Positions 1-5,857 of a stretch of DNA of 9,475 nt are shown here, in pieces. The notes under the pieces were generated by a model, which saw only the letters and a list, made by a program, of their open reading frames with translations, made no database searches and had not been told where the DNA came from. The DNA lies in contig JAQULV010000023.1 in the NCBI GenBank assembly GCA_028718405.1, positions 1 through 9,475 of the forward strand, written 5' to 3'. The DNA is from Smithellaceae bacterium. GTDB lineage: Bacteria; Desulfobacterota; Syntrophia; Syntrophales; JAQULV01. Every line of letters begins with the position of its first letter. Positions within the stretch are counted from its first letter, which is position 1. The translations under genes and the position numbers were made by a program.

Positions 1-1
1 G

Positions 2-130
2 GATGCGCTCACTTTCCGCAAGGTGGCAACGAAGCTGACGACGCCGCTCGCCGCGGTAAGCTCCGGCAGGATGAAGGTACAGGGGAGCAGACTGGGATTT
101 CTCCGGTTTATGAGCCACTTTGAAAGATAG
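2..130 (+). CDS. C-terminal end of an SCP2 sterol-carrier-like domain protein (partial)
   Basis: An open frame enters from the left edge and ends at the TAG at 128-130, giving 42 residues. The tail carries a 'SGRMKVQG' segment followed by a hydrophobic 'LGFLRFMSHFER' end. This resembles the last strand and helix of the SCP2 fold (a 'G-K-L-K-V-x-G' strand, then a short amphipathic helix), which in bacteria binds lipids, sterols or acyl chains. The start and most of the domain lie outside the window. The assignment rests on a short stretch of pattern recognition. The frame reads cleanly up to its stop, and the next gene in the same direction begins about 125 bases later. It could be another small lipid-binding or accessory protein. 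Confidence 0.55.
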   Translation, partial: DALTFRKVATKLTTPLAAVSSGRMKVQGSRLGFLRFMSHFER

Positions 131-131
131 C

Positions 132-163
132 AGAAAGAGCCGGGGGTCTTTTTCGGTCTTTCT
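132..163 (+). terminator. possible weak terminator hairpin after the SCP2-like gene
   Basis: Directly after the stop at 130, the arms AGAAAGAGCCG (132-142) and CGGTCTTTCT (154-163) pair with a single bulged base, enclosing an 11-base loop. No clean run of T follows, so as an intrinsic terminator it is weak. It may simply be a 3' end-stabilising hairpin. Confidence 0.3.
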
Positions 164-191
164 TGACAGCATAGGTGCCGGGGTGTAGCCT
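163..191 (+). promoter_or_regulatory. possible sigma70-type promoter upstream of the YkgJ-family gene
   Basis: A perfect -35 hexamer TTGACA lies at 163-168. It is followed at the ideal 17-base spacing by TAGCCT at 186-191, which matches only three of six -10 positions. It sits in the gap between the SCP2-like gene and the gene starting at 255. The -35 is strong and the -10 poor, so this is a candidate only. Confidence 0.35.
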
Positions 192-254
192 GATTCCAGA
201 AACAGTTCCGTCGACGCAGTTCTCTGCGTCCCTCCGTCGCACAGATGTTCTCCT

Positions 255-602
255 ATGGCTGGCTCACGAAAGATCACCTGCCGCAGATGCGGCAAATGTT
301 GCTTCACCGATTTCATCGCTTACGCGACAGAGGAAGACCTTTTCCGGTGGCAAAGAGAAAACAGACAAAACATCCTGGCGGTAATTGAAAGCGAGCATGC
401 CGTCTGGGCGGGAGACCACCTCATCTCGTCCGCTACGGGAGGCTACATCAATCACTGTCCCTTTATCACCTGCGACGGCAAGTTCTTCTCCTGCACTATT
501 TACGAAACTCGCCCCGAAGTTTGTCGGAACTACGAACCAGGTTCGTCTGAGCTTTGTCCGCAGTTCAACGTCAAGAAGAGGAACAAACGTGAATCTATTT
601 GA
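255..602 (+). CDS. YkgJ-family cysteine cluster protein (putative zinc/iron-chelating)
   Basis: This 115-residue protein has the arrangement of the YkgJ/CxxCxxCC family (UPF0153). The N-terminal cluster is C9-x2-C12-G-x-C15-C16. A central 'CPF' (C68) with C73 and C80 follows, then 'IYETRPEVCRNY' (C90) and 'PGSSELC' (C101). The family is thought to bind Zn or Fe through these cysteines; its biochemical role is not established, so no reaction is assigned. ATG 255 is the only usable start, because the frame is open back to a stop at 186 with no other start codon. No convincing Shine-Dalgarno precedes it. Its last 14 bases overlap the start of the methyltransferase in another frame, which suggests translational coupling. 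The overlap may mean the two act together, for example on a metal-dependent or lipid substrate, but this is inference. Confidence 0.88.
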   Translation: MAGSRKITCRRCGKCCFTDFIAYATEEDLFRWQRENRQNILAVIESEHAVWAGDHLISSATGGYINHCPFITCDGKFFSCTIYETRPEVCRNYEPGSSELCPQFNVKKRNKRESI

Positions 603-1146
603 TCTTATCGCCCCCTGCTATGATCGCCTCATGGGAGCCCCCGATGAGCAAAGACTTCGGGAGCTCCTGCAATTGCCTTCGGCCGGCTTGCTTCTGGACG
701 CGGGAGGCGGCACCGGCCGCGTGTCGTCGCATCTGGCAAGTTCAAAGCTCAGATGTGTTGTCGCCGATCTCTCAGCGGGAATGCTGAAGGCCGCCCGAGC
801 GAAGGAAGCGATCTGCCCGGTCCGCGCCGATGTACATTGCCTTCCGTTTGCGCAGGAGTCTTTCGATCGGATATTGATCGTTGACGCCTTCCACCATTTC
901 TCCGAAGCCTCGACAGTCCTGAAAGAGCTCCTCCGCGTGTTGAAGCCGGGGGGAAGGCTGCTCATTGAGGAATTCAACATGGAACGCTACCTCGTGAAGC
1001 TGGCGGCTCTTACGGAGAGGCTCTTCGGCACGGCCAGCCGCTTCTACTCGGCGGAGGGGATTATGCAACTTCTCGCCTTAAATGGCAGCGTCGGCCGTAT
1101 ACATCGTGCCAGCGGATACAAGGTCTGGATAACGGCCGATAAGTAG
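589..1146 (+). CDS. class I SAM-dependent methyltransferase (UbiE/Methyltransf_11 type)
   Basis: Read from GTG 589, the 185-residue protein begins 'MNLFDLIAPCYDRLMG', the usual N-terminal helix of UbiE-like methyltransferases. Motif I 'DAGGGTG' (37-43) forms the SAM-binding loop, and D60 after a hydrophobic strand should hold the ribose hydroxyls. D81 lies in the adenine-binding region. The post-motif strand 'RILIVDAFHH' (94-103) precedes 'LLRVLKPGGRLLI' (114-126), the classic helix-turn-strand of the fold. The start is GTG with 'AGAGGA' at 577-582, six bases upstream. A longer version from ATG 385 would run inside the YkgJ gene and add sequence without domain features, so it is rejected. The methyl acceptor is unknown; the UbiE-like shape suggests a small molecule such as a quinone or lipid. 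It overlaps the YkgJ gene by 14 bases. Confidence 0.88.
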   Translation: MNLFDLIAPCYDRLMGAPDEQRLRELLQLPSAGLLLDAGGGTGRVSSHLASSKLRCVVADLSAGMLKAARAKEAICPVRADVHCLPFAQESFDRILIVDAFHHFSEASTVLKELLRVLKPGGRLLIEEFNMERYLVKLAALTERLFGTASRFYSAEGIMQLLALNGSVGRIHRASGYKVWITADK

Positions 1147-1177
1147 ACTATCTTGCATCCTTCCCTTCCGACAACAA

Positions 1178-1206
1178 TTGACGGGCAAGCTCCAATAGTT
1201 TGTGAT
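1178..1206 (+). promoter_or_regulatory. possible promoter for the glutamine-cyclotransferase-like gene
   Basis: TTGACG (1178-1183, five of six -35 positions) and TGTGAT (1201-1206, four of six -10 positions) are separated by exactly 17 bases. They sit in the 114-base gap before the ATG at 1261, predicting a short leader of about 50 bases. This also argues against starting the protein at the TTG at 1153. Confidence 0.4.
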
Positions 1207-1260
1207 AAGGATTCTCTGGATGAGACGAACATCCAGTCTCGTGTGAGAACTGCTCAGAAC

Positions 1261-2052
1261 ATGACAAGCATCAAGACCATTATCCTCACTGCGTCTGCGC
1301 TTCTTCTGGAAACGCTGCTTCTTGTCGCCGTGGCCGCGGCCGGAGACAACGTTCCCGTCTACCGCTACCAGATCGTCAATGTCTTTCCCCACGACCCCGC
1401 CGCCTTTACGCAGGGGCTCATCTACCGGGACGGCTATCTCTTCGAAAGCACCGGACTGAAGGGTCGCTCCTCGTTGCGGAAGGTAAAGCTGGAGACCGGA
1501 GAGATATTGCAACGGCGGAACGTCGATGCACGTTACTTCGCCGAGGGTCTTACCGACTGGCGAGGCAAATTGCTTCAGCTCACTTGGCAGGAGAACACTG
1601 GTTTCATCTATGATGAGAGCAGCTTCGAACCGATGGGTACCTTCAGCTACGCGGGAGAGGGCTGGGGACTGACCCAGGACGGAAAGCGCATCGTCGTGAG
1701 CGACGGGAGCGCATACCTGCGCTTCCTGGACCCGAAAACCTTGCAGGAGACGGGACGTCTCAGGGTGACCGCGGTGGGTCGCTCGGTCCCCAAATTGAAT
1801 GAGCTGGAGTACGTCCGGGGTAAGGTCTATGCTAATATCTGGAAGACGGATCTTATCGCGGTGATCTCGCCGGAATCGGGACAGGTCGAGGCCTGGATTG
1901 ATCTTACCGGGTTGCTGCCGGCGTCGGACCGCATAGGCAGATTGATCGACGTCCTGAACGGTATCGCCTATGACCCCGCCTCTGATCGGCTCTTCGTCAC
2001 CGGCAAATTATGGCCGAAGCTTTTCGAAATCCGGATCGTGCCGCAGCGGTAA
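1261..2052 (+). CDS. exported glutaminyl-peptide cyclotransferase-like beta-propeller protein
   Basis: The 263-residue protein belongs to the glutamine cyclotransferase family (plant/bacterial QC type, five-bladed propeller), which converts N-terminal glutamine of peptides to pyroglutamate. Family signatures are visible in order: 'HDPAAFTQGL' (44-53), 'FESTG' (61-65), 'EGLT' (95-98), 'LTW' (107-109), 'EGWGLTQDG' (133-141), 'SDGS' (147-150), 'LNELEY' (179-184), 'NGIAYD' (233-238) and 'TGKLWP' (247-252). Residues 1-28 form a signal peptide: a positive end, a long Leu/Ala/Val core, then 'AAAG', so the enzyme should act in the periplasm. ATG 1261 is chosen because it puts this signal at the N-terminus; a TTG at 1153 would bury it, and the Shine-Dalgarno is weak either way. 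The length is normal for the family. The gene runs into the convergent SDR gene with 13 bases between, and no terminator was seen. Confidence 0.9.
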   Translation: MTSIKTIILTASALLLETLLLVAVAAAGDNVPVYRYQIVNVFPHDPAAFTQGLIYRDGYLFESTGLKGRSSLRKVKLETGEILQRRNVDARYFAEGLTDWRGKLLQLTWQENTGFIYDESSFEPMGTFSYAGEGWGLTQDGKRIVVSDGSAYLRFLDPKTLQETGRLRVTAVGRSVPKLNELEYVRGKVYANIWKTDLIAVISPESGQVEAWIDLTGLLPASDRIGRLIDVLNGIAYDPASDRLFVTGKLWPKLFEIRIVPQR

Positions 2053-2065
2053 ATATAAGTTATCA

Positions 2066-2818
2066 CTAAAGCGACTTGATCGTCATTCCCCCGTCGATGA
2101 CGATGGCATTGCCCGTGATAAAGGAAGACTCCTCGGAGGCCAGGAAAGCCACGGCGCCGGCAATGTCTTCCGGAACTCCCAGGCGGTGCATGGGAACGCC
2201 TTTGATAAACTTGAGCCGCGACGGTTCGTCGGCGATCAGAGGCGCCAGCATGTCGGTCTGGATTGGTCCCGGGCAGATGGCGTTGACGGTGACGCCGTAG
2301 CGGGCCAGTTCTATGGCGTTGGCCCGGGTGAGGCCAATCACGGCGGCCTTCGTTGAACTATAAACAGGCAGCAGCCCGGAGCCTCTGATCCCTTCCACGG
2401 AGGAGATGTTGATCACCCGACCGCGCCCGCTCTTTCTTAGATAGGGAGCTGCCGCTCTGGTGGCACGCAGGACGCCGAATAGATTCACTCCATAGACGCG
2501 GATGAGTTCGTCATCGGTCACCTGCTCGATGAAGCCCGCCGAACTGACACCAGCGTTATTGACAAGGATGTCCAGTCTGCCGAACACGGCAACCGTCTTG
2601 ACCACCATGGCCTCGACATCTTCCGTGCGCGACATGTCGGCGGTGATGGCAAGTGCTTCCCGACCGGCGGCCTTGATCAGATCCGCGGTCTGCCTGATCC
2701 CGCCTTCCTTCACGTCAGCAACGGCGACGTTGTATCCCGCCTTTGCCAGCCGCACCGCGATGGCGCGGCCGATTCCCCCGCCGGCACCGGTCACGAGAGC
2801 CGCAATGGAACTATCCAT
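2066..2818 (-). CDS. short-chain dehydrogenase/reductase (SDR, FabG-like)
   Basis: The 250-residue protein is a complete classical SDR. It has the cofactor loop 'TGAGGGIG' (10-17), an acidic D35 at the end of the second strand (favouring NAD(H) over NADP(H)), 'NNAG' (87-90) and N112. The catalytic triad is S140, Y153 and K157 in 'YSSTK', followed by 'PGPIQTDM' (183-190) and the C-terminal 'ITGNAIVIDGG'. It should oxidise or reduce an alcohol or ketone in the cytoplasm. The start is supported by a GGAGG (2830-2834, read on the minus strand) 11 bases upstream, slightly far. It lies downstream of the FGGY kinase in the same direction but beyond a strong terminator hairpin. It could work with the kinase on a polyol or sugar, but the substrate is not readable and a fatty-acid or general reductase role is equally possible. 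Confidence 0.9.
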   Translation of the reverse strand: MDSSIAALVTGAGGGIGRAIAVRLAKAGYNVAVADVKEGGIRQTADLIKAAGREALAITADMSRTEDVEAMVVKTVAVFGRLDILVNNAGVSSAGFIEQVTDDELIRVYGVNLFGVLRATRAAAPYLRKSGRGRVINISSVEGIRGSGLLPVYSSTKAAVIGLTRANAIELARYGVTVNAICPGPIQTDMLAPLIADEPSRLKFIKGVPMHRLGVPEDIAGAVAFLASEESSFITGNAIVIDGGMTIKSL

Positions 2819-2860
2819 CGATGCCTTGTCCTCCTTTGATGATTTGTTTCTTGGATGTAC

Positions 2861-2894
2861 TGAAAAGGCCTTCCGGGTTTTCCCGGAAGGCCTT
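2861..2894 (-). terminator. intrinsic terminator of the FGGY kinase gene
   Basis: The arms AAGGCCTTCCGGG (2865-2877) and CCCGGAAGGCCTT (2882-2894) form a perfect 13-bp stem with a four-base loop. Read on the minus strand the stem is followed by TTTT. It lies 8 bases past the kinase stop codon and upstream of the SDR start. Read on the plus strand it is followed by GCCTTGAGC, so it is directional for the kinase transcript. Confidence 0.85.
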
Positions 2895-2902
2895 GCCTTG
2901 AG

Positions 2903-4453
2903 CTAGGAGATGATCTTGCGCAACTCCTCGTAAAGGGGTTTCAGACGGCCGTACATCTGCTGGTATATCTTGTTGTAGAGATCGTCGTAAATCCGGCGCG
3001 TCTGCGGGTTGGGCAGGAACTGCCGGCCCACGCGGGTCATGGCCTTCACCGCCGCAGAGAAATCCGGGTAGAACTTGAGCCCCACAGCGGCGTCGATAGC
3101 GGCTCCGAGTCCCGAGGCCTCGTAGATATGGGGACGCCCCGCCGGCAACCCGAAGATGTCGGCGGTAAGCTGCATAGCAGCATCGCTCTGCGAACCACCA
3201 CCGGCCACGCGCAGTTCCGTCACCGGAATACCGGAGCGCTTCTCGGAGCGTTCCTTGCCGTTCCGCAGGGCATAGGCAAGACCTTCCAGCATGGCACGGT
3301 AAATGTGAGCACGGGTGTGGACGTCACTGAAGCCGATGATCGCGCCCTTGGCCTCGGGTCCCGGTACCTTGAGGCCCGGCGACCAGAAAGGCTGTAAGAC
3401 CAGTCCCATCGAGCCGGGAGGAACTTGGTTGAGCAGATCATCAAAGAGCGTCTCCGGCGTTACACCCAGTTCCTCCGCGAGGCGTTCCTCGCGTAGCGCG
3501 AATTCTTTCTTGAACCAGCTCACCATCCAGAAGCCGCGGTAGACCATCATCTCCAGGCTGTAGTAGCCAGGAACAGCGGCCGGATAAGGCGGAATGAGGG
3601 GAATCGCTTCCACGTATTTCTTGTGGGTCGTGTTGAAAGTGGCCGTCGTGCCGTAGCTTAAGCATCCAATGTTTGGCTCCAGGGCGCCCGAGCCGATCAC
3701 CTCGCAGGCCTTATCGGCGGCGGCGGCGATTACCGGCAGCCCGGCCGGAATACCCGTGGCCTCCGAAGCCTCTTTTGTGATGGCGCCGAGCTGCCCGGCG
3801 GGGGGAACGAGTTCCGGAACCATCGAAGGTTCAACAGGAAGGACATCCCATTTCCAGGCCTCCAATCCCGCGGACCAGCACTGTTTGCGATAGTCGAAGG
3901 GAATGTACCCTACCTGGCTGCCGATGGAATCGACAAAGCGACCGGTGAGTTTATAGATATGGTACCCGGAAAGAAAGACATACTTGTACGTCTTGCGCCA
4001 TATCTCCGGCTGGTAAGTGCGGATCCAGTTTGCCTCGGCCTCAGCCCGCAAATAATTTACGGTGTCACGAAGCCCCGGCAGTTTGAAGATCGTTCCCCAA
4101 AGCCCCCCCAGCGGAGGGAGGTTCTCTGTCCTTCTCTGGTCGAGCCAGACAATAGCGGGACGCAAGGGCTTTCCGTCTTTGTCGAGATTGATGACCGTAG
4201 AACGCTGCGTAGTTATGGTCACCCCGGCAATGGCATCTTTAGCGACTCCCGAGGTTTCCCAGAGTTTCTGGCAGGCCTGACAGAGGGAATCCCAGTAGTA
4301 TTCCGCATGCTGTTCAGCCCAGCCCGGTTTCTCCGAAAAATAGGGCTCCAATTGAATCTGCGACTTGGCAACCAGGTTCCCCTGGAGATCAAAGACCAGG
4401 GCTCGGACGCTCTGTGTGCCGTTATCGATGGTGAGAATCAAATCCTTGCTCAT
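2903..4453 (-). CDS. FGGY-family carbohydrate kinase (xylulokinase/glycerol-kinase-like)
   Basis: This 516-residue protein has the two-domain actin-like fold of FGGY kinases, which use ATP to phosphorylate sugars or polyols. The N-terminal phosphate loop is 'DNGTQS' (10-15). 'TTQRST' (81-86) and 'WLDQRR' (103-108) match the substrate-side motifs. 'AAADKAC' (244-250) contains the conserved Asp D247, expected catalytic base. 'SYGTTATF' (266-273) is the second ATP loop, and 'VAGGGSQSD' (416-424) plus '[12 protein letters not shown]' (445-456) close the ATP site. Length is normal for the family. The start ATG 4453 has a GGAGG only four bases upstream, inside a predicted hairpin. The substrate cannot be named; E. 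coli YgcE-like and xylulokinase-like enzymes are possibilities. It is divergent from an outer-membrane barrel gene and followed by a terminator and an SDR gene. Confidence 0.9.
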   Translation of the reverse strand: MSKDLILTIDNGTQSVRALVFDLQGNLVAKSQIQLEPYFSEKPGWAEQHAEYYWDSLCQACQKLWETSGVAKDAIAGVTITTQRSTVINLDKDGKPLRPAIVWLDQRRTENLPPLGGLWGTIFKLPGLRDTVNYLRAEAEANWIRTYQPEIWRKTYKYVFLSGYHIYKLTGRFVDSIGSQVGYIPFDYRKQCWSAGLEAWKWDVLPVEPSMVPELVPPAGQLGAITKEASEATGIPAGLPVIAAAADKACEVIGSGALEPNIGCLSYGTTATFNTTHKKYVEAIPLIPPYPAAVPGYYSLEMMVYRGFWMVSWFKKEFALREERLAEELGVTPETLFDDLLNQVPPGSMGLVLQPFWSPGLKVPGPEAKGAIIGFSDVHTRAHIYRAMLEGLAYALRNGKERSEKRSGIPVTELRVAGGGSQSDAAMQLTADIFGLPAGRPHIYEASGLGAAIDAAVGLKFYPDFSAAVKAMTRVGRQFLPNPQTRRIYDDLYNKIYQQMYGRLKPLYEELRKIIS

Positions 4454-4472
4454 GTTACCTCCCCGAGGTTAC
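4454..4472 (-). promoter_or_regulatory. hairpin covering the kinase ribosome-binding site
   Basis: Read on the minus strand, the leader next to the start codon is GTAACCTC-GGG-GAGGTAAC. ACCTC pairs with GAGGT around a GGG loop, and after one A/A mismatch two more base pairs (T-A and G-C) complete the stem. The GGAGG Shine-Dalgarno (4458-4462) lies in this stem and loop, so the structure would hide it until melted or bound. The stem is short, so the effect may be modest. Confidence 0.35.
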
Positions 4473-4570
4473 CCTCTCTGGTTATGATTACACCCCGGAG
4501 ATTCACGATCTGCGCGGAATGTCCGGGTATTGTTGCGGTGGAAAAGATTGTCGGGATGCTTGCTTGTAGG

Positions 4571-4607
4571 AGATATTATCAGCACTATAAAATGTCAAGG
4601 AATATCT
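4571..4607 (-). promoter_or_regulatory. possible kinase promoter flanked by a 7-base inverted repeat
   Basis: A perfect minus-strand TTGACA occupies 4598-4593. The best-spaced -10 (TATCTC at 4575-4570) is poor; a better GATAAT (4580-4575) is only 12 bases away. The exact inverted repeat AGATATT (4571-4577) and AATATCT (4601-4607) brackets the area and could be an operator. Both parts are suggestive only. It would give a leader of about 110 bases. Confidence 0.3.
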
Positions 4608-4667
4608 ATGGCCAAGCGTCTGGGAGGCTTGCCGGCGCTCATCCGCCACATCACGTTTCCCTTTGTC

Positions 4668-4697
4668 TTGACAAAATGGCTGCCTCTCCCGTATAGA
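4668..4697 (+). promoter_or_regulatory. sigma70-type promoter for the outer-membrane barrel gene
   Basis: A perfect TTGACA (4668-4673) is followed after 18 bases by TATAGA (4692-4697, four of six -10 matches). It lies about 53 bases before the ATG at 4750 and just upstream of its ribosome-binding site. This is the best promoter-like signal in the window. Confidence 0.6.
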
Positions 4698-4749
4698 GGA
4701 GTTATCCGTATTGAAAGATTTGTAGAAAATAAACTTGGGAGGTCCTGTG

Positions 4750-5700
4750 ATGAGAAAACTGCGTCTTGTAATAGGAGTGATCTTCCTCTGCCTCTTCTAC
4801 GGCATCCCCCTCTACGCTCAAGGTCCATGGGAGGCACCGCAGAATAGTGAAGGGGGAGCAACGCAGCAGTCCGTGGAACCCGCTACGACTGACCCGAATA
4901 TTATCAATCCCGACACCTTCACCGCCGATAAGCCCGCCGTGACGACAACCGCGCCTACGGTGGGTGCCGGAGCGGCTATTGACGTTCTCTATTCGAAGCA
5001 TGTCAAGGCCGTGATTGTCCCACTCGATTACGCCTTCAGCCCAGATTTCAAGGGGGGGATTAACATACCCTATATAGAGAAGGAAGTGACCACTGCCATG
5101 GGGCAGGATCTTAAGGCCAGCGGCTTGGGCGATATTTCCCTGTGGACAAAATTCCGTCTCGGCGACGAAAGGGATCTCCAGGGTGTTACGTACTTCTCCG
5201 TCAAGCTGCCAACGGGGAAGAGCGATATCGACCCCACAACCGATCTTCCCCTGGGCACCGGATCTTACGACTTCATCATCAACCAGACGGTGAGCACCAT
5301 CCAAGGACCGTTCCGCCTCAAAGGCAATATCGGTTACCGCTGGAATACCGAGAGCGATTACACTGAAGCCGGGACCCATTACGAAACCCAGAGAGGGACC
5401 GTACTCAACTATCTTATCGGAGCCGATTACTTCACGCCACTGCCGGGTTTAATCGCCTATCTTAATGTTGCCGGTTTGATGATCGAAAGAAGCAAAGAAA
5501 AGCAGAATGGCGTCGACGTGGCCTTGGCCGACAGTATGAAGACGCTCGATATCATTGCCGGCGTTCGTTTCGCCATAACCAGCAGCACGGCAGTCCGTCT
5601 GGGAGCGATAATCCCCGCCTGGACACAGTTCGATCCCGATACTCTCGATCCGAAACACCGCGAAGTTCTGCTGGATGCCGGTTTCTCAGGACAGTTCTGA
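4750..5700 (+). CDS. exported outer-membrane beta-barrel protein, MetA-type (PF13557-like) transporter family
   Basis: This 316-residue protein begins with a signal peptide: Lys/Arg-rich residues 1-5, a Leu/Ile/Phe core and 'LYAQ' (21-24) as the likely cleavage site. A Gln/Thr/Pro-rich stretch (25-70) follows, then amphipathic beta strands to the end. It carries the 'GLGDIS' (125-130), 'VKLPTG' (151-156) and 'LGTGSYDF' (168-175) pattern of the MetA-pathway/transporter barrel family, and it ends in the aromatic 'GQF', the usual outer-membrane barrel C-terminus. The start is ATG 4750 with GGGAGG (4737-4742) seven bases upstream; an upstream TTG at 4735 would overlap that site. It should sit in the outer membrane and may pass hydrophobic molecules, but the cargo is unknown. 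It is divergent from the kinase and has its own terminator. Confidence 0.82.
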   Translation: MRKLRLVIGVIFLCLFYGIPLYAQGPWEAPQNSEGGATQQSVEPATTDPNIINPDTFTADKPAVTTTAPTVGAGAAIDVLYSKHVKAVIVPLDYAFSPDFKGGINIPYIEKEVTTAMGQDLKASGLGDISLWTKFRLGDERDLQGVTYFSVKLPTGKSDIDPTTDLPLGTGSYDFIINQTVSTIQGPFRLKGNIGYRWNTESDYTEAGTHYETQRGTVLNYLIGADYFTPLPGLIAYLNVAGLMIERSKEKQNGVDVALADSMKTLDIIAGVRFAITSSTAVRLGAIIPAWTQFDPDTLDPKHREVLLDAGFSGQF

Positions 5701-5760
5701 GGGCTAGCCTCAACGGATTCGTCAAAAAAGAAATAAATTAGATATTAATTCGACGTGGCA

Positions 5761-5804
5761 ACGAAGGAGGGCATGAAGTTATGATGTCCTCCTTTCGTTT
5801 TTTT
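5761..5804 (+). terminator. intrinsic terminator of the outer-membrane barrel gene
   Basis: The arms 5761-5774 and 5784-5798 (ACGAAGGAGGGCAT and its near-complement, one bulge and one G-U pair) enclose a 9-base loop. A run of seven T follows at 5798-5804. It lies 60 bases past the stop of the barrel gene. Read on the minus strand the same hairpin has no adjacent T run, so it would not clearly stop holA transcription. Confidence 0.85.
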
Positions 5805-5857
5805 GTGGGGCGACGGGGCAACCTTTCAGAAAAGGCGGCAGAAGCTGACTTCTCTCT

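Noticed and set aside
385..588. N-terminal extension of the methyltransferase from ATG 385
   Set aside because: It runs inside the YkgJ gene in another frame and adds no domain features, while GTG 589 has a good ribosome-binding site and matches the family's N-terminus.
1153..1260. N-terminal extension of the glutamine-cyclotransferase gene from TTG 1153
   Set aside because: It would bury the signal peptide that begins at ATG 1261, and a candidate promoter lies within the extension.
4454..4473. Direct GTTACC repeat as an operator
   Set aside because: Two copies 8 bases apart are too short to stand out, and they overlap the kinase hairpin, which explains the pattern better.
3959..4696. A 245-codon plus-strand open frame opposite the kinase
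   Set aside because: It lies opposite the confidently assigned FGGY kinase, runs past its start into the control region, shows no domain motifs and has a plain shadow composition.
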